Shown here one piece after another: positions 58,761-64,000 of a DNA stretch of 64,000 bases. A model generated the notes under the pieces. The model was given only the letters and a program-made list of their open reading frames with translations. It was not told the origin of the DNA and did not search any database. The stretch spans positions 67,570,501 to 67,634,500 of the forward strand of contig CM077599.1 of NCBI GenBank assembly GCA_039654915.1. Reading direction: 5' to 3'. Each line of letters begins with the position of its first letter. Within the stretch, counting starts at the first letter, position 1. The DNA comes from Aquilaria yunnanensis (lineage: Eukaryota; Streptophyta; Magnoliopsida; Malvales; Thymelaeaceae). Position numbers and translations under genes: made by a program.

Positions 58761-60877
58761 ATGGCATGAAGAGAAAAAGGTAAGGCTGTGGATACCTCAT
58801 CATTTAGCACCATCAGCATTAAAGGCTTGTTATGTAGCCTAACCTAGCTGATCAATAAAGAGGTCCACATAGAAGATGTACACAACGATGACTAAATTGA
58901 TATGAAAAATTATGATTTAGGGCTCGATAATCAACTATCGGACGATGGCATTGAAAGGTGGAGGCGACACCGGTCGATATTGCTAGAGGGGAGGGACACA
59001 ACCGATGTCGACAAGCCATCACCTAGGGGCCAAAGATTATAAGCATAAGGTAAATCCTCGAAGCTAATAGCTTAAGTGTGGGAGCATTATGATTTCGTTT
59101 AGGAAAGAGAATCGAGATATGAAAAGTGCAAACATTGCAACAAAAAGTTGGCACACAAAAAGAACTCCAGCACTGAAACGATGCGGTGCCATATGGAAAA
59201 TCACTATACTAATCTCTGTCCCGATGTGGCCATCAGTTTTGGAGGACAAACACAACTTGCGAGCACCATCGACTGATCAAGTACCTTTAGATTTAACCAA
59301 CAATCTTGTAGAGAATGCATAATTAATTGGATGATGCTTATTGAGAAACCATTTTCATAAACTAAGGATGTGCATTTAAAATATTGAATTAGATCTCAAT
59401 TAAATCCTACATTTAGAAAAGTATCAAGGAGTACCACTAAGAGGGAGAACTTTAAATTATTTGAAGCTAGAAAATCAAACTTACAAGCATATTTCTTAAC
59501 TCTAGATCATTGGGTGACATTTACAAATGATATTTGGACATTTCCTATATGACGATCATTTAATTGTGTGACCGCCCATTGGATTGATAATGATTGTATG
59601 ATGTAAAAATGTATTTTATCATTTAGGTGCGTAGAATCTGATCATACTAGATTTCACATTTATAACTGCATCTATGAAACTTTGCATGAATATTTTTGTG
59701 TTAATAAAGTTTTGTGCATTTCATTTGACAATGCAACAAACAATGCTATCGCTGCTCGACTTTTGAGTTAACAATTGAAACCACATCTAGAAGGTGCATT
59801 GTTTCATGTTAGATGCATGTGCCATATTTTAAACTTATATGTCCAAAAAGGGATAGAAGTTTTGCAAACCAAAATTATGCTAATTCAAAATTCATTGTAG
59901 TATTTGAAATTAAAGCCTAAAGAATGTTGTGAGTTCAAATGGTTTTGTCTTGAAAATATGAAGGATTTTTCTTGGAAATATTTTAAATTGGATTGTTCAA
60001 TATGGTGGACCTCAACTTATTTGATGTTGATGGAATCATATCTATATGTAAATTTATTGTCACATTTCCTCAACATGAATCTGAATTGTGAAGTCCTCAT
60101 AAGTGAAATATGGGACAGATGTTTTAAAGTAGGTGAATTGCTAAAGTTTTTTTATGAGGCCACTAAATTTTTCTCCAGTGTTTACTACCCAATCATGCAT
60201 TTAGTTTTGCTTCATTTAGTAAACATTACATATACTTTATATCAGTTGAAAGATGATAAGTTTTTGAAACCCATCGTGGAAGCCATGGAGGAAAAGTGGC
60301 TTTAGTATTTCGAAAACATTTCTCCAATCTTTTTAGTTGCATATTTGCCTAACTCATATGTGAAATTGTGAGGCATGATAACATTACTTGAAAGAATTTT
60401 TCATACTTATTTGAGCATAGCCCATTTTAATGTTTTAGCTATATTTGTTAGTGCTTCCGATTACTTGTGATCTTTGCACAAGTTATATTATGAGATGTAT
60501 TCGGATAAGGTAAGATTCAAAACTGCTCAAACCATAGCTCCTAAAACATCTACCTTATCAAGATTTAATCTAGCCCTACAAATGCTTAAACGTCCTTGAT
60601 TGATGATTTCATGTTTAGTTGAAGTGGATGACTACTTCAATACATCATTTGAGCCAAGCAAACTCGAAATATTGGAGTGGTGGAAACAAAAAATATCATG
60701 GTTTCCAATATTGTCCATCATCGCCAAGAGATTATAGTAGTTCTAGTCTCAACCGTGGCTTTCGAGGTAACGTTTAGTACAAGTAAATTGGTAATACCGA
60801 AGAAACAAGAAAGATTGAAGCTGGAGGTAGTGGAAATCTGTGTATGCAACTGTAATTGGGGCCTTACGACACTATGA
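58761..60877 (+). pseudogene. hAT-2 transposase, heavily mutated
   Basis: The former start at 58761 reads MA, a stop, then REKGKAVDTSSF. A BED zinc finger lies at about 59115-59200: YEKCKHCNKKLAHKKNSS, then MRCHMENHY. Mid-region pieces are ISFDNATNNAIAARLL and FHVRCMCHILNLYVQKGI (the conserved C-CH-LNL motif), IWWTSTYLMLMES (for TRWNSTYLML) and FYEATKFFSSVYYP. The hATC end shows FEPSKLEILEWWKQKISWFP and STVAFEVTFST. An open stretch of 133 codons at 59904-60305 is the longest. Stops and shifts throughout show a dead copy. The element probably extends to about 61150, but its TIRs are not recognisable. The sequence differs from hAT-1, so it belongs to another subfamily. Confidence 0.85.
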
Positions 60878-61349
60878 AAGTAAAACCAAAAGTACTCCGA
60901 AGTTGAAGTAATATCCGATAATGAGACTTAATTTTTTTTTCTTTCTCTTTTTTACTCTTACTTTATTATTTATTTGAATATACTGTTAAGTACAAATTTT
61001 AAGTTTTAATTTTCAATTATTTTTTGAATGTTTCATTATTTTCTCTTGTAAGCCACGTTCCAATTAATTGTAAGTGTCATTTTACTTTTTAATTAATAAA
61101 AATTCCACGGTGGTGGTGCTTTTCTTCCAAAAAAATTTAGTAATATAAACTTAATTTTTAAATTTTAATTTATAAAAAAGACGGATACGGCCCAAATCCA
61201 ACTCAGCCCAGTTCAGGCCTAATTAAGGCCTCGGCCTAGACCCAACTCACCTTCTTTGAGGTGCCCGGCGGGGTCGGGCCAATGCCCACCTCTCAGCAGG
61301 AGAGCACGTTAAGTTTGGCTTGAATCCTCTGAAAGAAGAGCAAACCACG
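60878..61349. other. hAT-2 3' end and promoter/5' UTR of the HAD gene
   Basis: The AT-rich stretch to about 61150 probably belongs to hAT-2. From 61180 sequence is GC-richer and includes CCCAAATCCAACTCAGCCCA and CGGGTCGGGCC-type strings, like those at the ends of other plant hAT elements. The last ~60 bp before 61350 should be leader of the HAD gene. No TATA box was fixed. Confidence 0.4.
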
Positions 61350-62541
61350 ATGCGTCTCCAAGTGTTCAGAAGATGTGTACAATCGCGTTCCCGAAACAGA
61401 TTAGCTTCAACTTTCTCGGCGATTTCACGATCTTTCTCCGACATTCCGCTGCAGAATTCGGAGTACTCGTTCTGTAGATTATTTTTCTCGTCCGAAATGA
61501 AGGTATTTTAAATGTTTTTAAGACGTTTTGCGATCTCCAGGACATCTTTCGGCATCGCATTCGACATTGACGGTGTTCTTCTGCTCGGCCGTACGCCCAT
61601 CGGCGGCTCTCCGCAAGCGCTTAGAAGATTATGTGATAAATCAGGTTGATTTTCGAGCATCAAAGTGTTTCCTTCGAAAAATTGTGTTAAGAGCTTCGGC
61701 TACGTGCTGATGTTCTTGCGTTTTGATCAGGATGTTTGAAGGTTCCTTTCATCTTCCTCACGAATGGTGAGTTATCTGTTTGGTTAGTTGGGGAAAAGGG
61801 ACTTAGATTTGGTAATTGAATCTCAAAATTCCAATAGGTGGTGGTTTCAGTGAATCGAAAAGAGCTTTCGAGTTGACAGAGCTGCTTGGAGTCAGAATTT
61901 CCCCTTTGCAGGTTAATGTTGTGATTTTTTCTCTTTCCTTTTTTTCTTTTAATTTTAATCCAAAGGTCAGTACCATTGGGTTCACAAAACAAGCGAATAA
62001 GAATTTATTTCATCTTTCATTTGAAAATGTTGTAGGTTGTGCAAGGTCATTCACCATTTAAGCAGCTCGCAGACAGGTAACCCTTTTCTCTGGCTTGAAC
62101 AACTTTAAGTTAATCATGCAGTTTTTGGATGAAATTTGCGGTATGTTGATCACTTCTTGGCTACGGTGCCACAGATTTCAGAATGAGTTGGTTGTTGCTG
62201 TGGGTAAAGGGGAACCTGCAGCAGTGATGTCTGAATACGGATTTAGGTAAATTTGTTCTGGTAGCAGTAGCTTATTTGATGTGTGAGGAAAGTGTACCTC
62301 AATCTTGACCAGCTTGTTTGATCTGATCTTGTCATACAGAAATGTTCTGTCAATGGACGAGTATGCATCCTACTTTGATCATATTGATCCACTGGCATCC
62401 TATAAGAAATGGACAACCAATGAGGTTGCTGATGAAACTGAAAACCAAAGGAAAGCAACTAAAGAAAATGGGATAAATTCTAAAAGAGTTAAGGCAGCTT
62501 TTGTTGTCAGTGATCCAGTTGATTGGAGCCGAGATATTCAG
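61350..62541 (+). CDS. HAD-superfamily IIA hydrolase (CECR5/HDHD5-like), 5' part
   Basis: Phosphatase-type protein of the haloacid dehalogenase superfamily, subfamily IIA; related plant and animal proteins are predicted mitochondrial. Exons read: 61350-61489 (or 61502), 61541-61644, 61731-61766, 61838-61911, 62036-62076, 62175-62246, 62340-62541; the gene continues outside the window. The N-terminus MRLQVFRRCVQSRSRNRLA is Arg/Ser-rich with few acids, like a mitochondrial presequence. Motif I is FGIAFDIDGVLLLGRTP (nucleophile Asp and the second Asp), and motif II is FIFLTNGGGFSESKRA. Then come LGVRISPLQVVQGHSPFKQL, AVGKGEPAAVMSEYGFRNVL and FVVSDPVDWSRDIQ. Exons 2-7 join in phase. Exon 1 is odd: the stronger GTATTT donor at 61503 breaks the frame, while a weaker GTCCGA at 61490 keeps it (FFSTSFGIAF). 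Substrate is unknown. Confidence 0.88.
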
Positions 62542-62700
62542 GTTGTTACTAATTATATTTGCAAGTAGTTTTCATGTATGTTTTACCTTTTTATGTACAT
62601 ATGTATATAATTGTCTTTCAATTTTCCAGTTCTCCAAATGTTTTCATGTTTAGATGTTAAATATCTTTGTTCTGAATTTGTTGATATTGTTGCTTGTGTT
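62542..62700 (+). other. Start of intron 7 of the HAD gene
   Basis: GTTGTT donor after exon 7. Exon 8, expected to start VLCDIL-like from the family, is not visible before 64000, so this intron is at least 1.4 kb, mostly owing to inserted repetitive DNA. Confidence 0.55.
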
Positions 62701-63490
62701 TTCCTTTGGAACCAACAGTAGAAATCAACATGTTCCCTTTTGATGCCCTCCGGCATCTCTGTCCAGTGACATGGTGAATTCCGAGGGAGCTTCCGGGGGG
62801 GAAGGACGTCTTGCGGAGATATTCCCCAGGTGGGAAAATGCCTGAAAAGTTCAGAAAAAAGGGTTAGGAGGTCCCCGGGATGGTTTTCCGGGGAGGAGCC
62901 TCCGACGCCCAAGTTAGTACTCTGATAATGAATAAAGTAAGCCCACTAGAAAGGTGTGAGAGTTAGCCTGCATATATTTTCAACTATGGGTGAAGGCTGC
63001 CCAGGAAGAGGGGATCGGCCCCCTTGCTAAGTCCTTTTTCCCAGTATTTATAGAAATGCCTGGCCCGTTCAGATCTTGACACGTGTTCGGCTGGATCCTT
63101 TCTGGGCGTAGGGAACAGGTAGCCGTCTTCAGGCTCCTGGTTTTGTGGCTGAGATGGGACTTGGACGGCGTCAGTGTGTCACGTCGCCTTTTCAGGCGGC
63201 GTGTGGGTTTCCTGTCAGAGGCTCCTTAAATGCTCATTAAATGCTCATGCCATACTCCCGAAGTCCATGGCCGAGGTCGTCTTTTGGTACGGACGATACC
63301 CTTCGGGAAATATGCCCCAGTTCGGGGGAGTTCCCCGTTTCAGGTTCCACCTTCGGAGAGATCTCCTTCGGCTTGCAATAGCTGATTCTCCGTTTCCGAA
63401 GGCGATTTGTTTCGTACCTCGGGGGGGCTAAAAGCTTCCTGTCGCTCCGGGTTCGGGTTAGATAGAGGCTATAGCCTTCGGCTATCACCT
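62701..63490 (-). mobile_element. LTR-like GC-rich insertion in a HAD gene intron
   Basis: Composition changes sharply from AT-rich intron to GC-rich sequence with CTTCGG, GGGGGG and CCCCGG blocks. The minus strand has TTTCTATAAATACTGGG at about 63047-63063, a good TATA box for an LTR promoter read leftwards. CCTTT occurs at both suggested edges (62705-62710 and 63489-63493), but the TG...CA ends are not clear there. TTAAATGCTCA is duplicated at 63226 and 63237. Class is inferred only. Confidence 0.4.
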
Positions 63491-64000
63491 TTCTTCAGCA
63501 GATTATGGTCATGGCTCCTGCTTATGCTTTTTATCATCTACCCCACTAACTATTGCTATAAGTCATTTGAGGGTTATTTGCCTTAAACTGCTTAAGAAAG
63601 GACAATCTTAAGCTAAAGTACTTCTTACCAAGGATCTCCACACTAGAACTTCTCAGAAAGGATCAGAGGAACTTATGCAAGACATTAGGTGAAAAGCACT
63701 CTTTACTGCACCTCCAAAGCGACAAGTATTTCCACTAGGATGGATACCAGGTTCTAAAACATTTAAATTCAGGAAAACTTAGCTGAAGGGAACCCATAGG
63801 AATTGCATGAAGCCAGCAGTGGTAAATGGAATTAACCAGAAATACTTGCTTAAACTGTGAACTAAAACTGGAAATACATTTTCTGCTGGATTTAAATGTG
63901 AAACATTTTACTAAAAACCAGAATTTCAGCTGTCACCACATATATCAGCCAGTACAGAAGCTTACTCTGTACCCCAAAAGGAAAAAAGAAAAAAGAAAAA
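63491..64000. other. Intron or repeat sequence, no exon recognised
   Basis: No reading with HAD-family similarity and no known transposon domain was seen. It ends in a purine-rich AAAAAGAAAA tract at the window edge. Confidence 0.4.

Overview
The window is nuclear DNA of a flowering plant, probably a woody eudicot with a repeat-rich genome; I cannot name the species. The evidence is plant gene families with GT-AG introns (a nine-coding-exon cytosolic ascorbate peroxidase, a plant HAD-IIA hydrolase, a NAC-domain locus) and plant transposon lineages (Ty3/gypsy Tat, Tekay-like and Ogre-like elements, hAT, Mutator-like, Stowaway, CACTA). I saw no bacterial, organellar or CRISPR features.

Layout. 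1-1660: AT-rich stack of small DNA transposons (a Mutator-type MITE and a TAA-flanked element carrying a Stowaway MITE). 2.7-9.6 kb: gene island with an intact ascorbate peroxidase (CDS 3128-4821, 250 aa), an RNase H-like retroelement relic, and a NAC transcription factor locus broken by two apparent frameshifts. 9.9-11.7 kb: a second Stowaway MITE and a well-preserved foldback Mutator-like element with about 366-bp terminal inverted repeats and a perfect 9-bp target duplication. 11.9-24.5 kb: decayed gypsy remnants, a CACTA-like MITE and one copy of a 1.4-kb LTR family. 24.5-43.7 kb: a nested stack in which a hAT transposon, itself inside a Tat-type gypsy relic, was split by a second Tat element, whose 5' LTR was hit by a Tekay-like solo LTR, into which an Ogre-like solo LTR later inserted. 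The three inner junctions have exact 5-bp target duplications. 43.7-58.5 kb: more Tat relic, a third Stowaway MITE, and a minus-strand Tekay-type chromovirus (3' LTR, chromodomain, integrase, RNase H, RT, protease, gag zinc knuckle), interrupted by a solo LTR in integrase and by a hAT MITE beside the protease. 58.5-61.1 kb: a second decayed hAT. 61.35-62.54 kb: the first seven exons of a HAD-IIA hydrolase gene that runs off the right edge, with an LTR-like GC-rich insertion in its last visible intron.

Only the ascorbate peroxidase is certainly a complete working gene; the HAD hydrolase is probably functional but partial. All transposon reading frames are broken. I found no convincing undescribed biological system. 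The main value of the window is the insertion record: target duplications and split coding regions allow relative dating of at least ten insertions.
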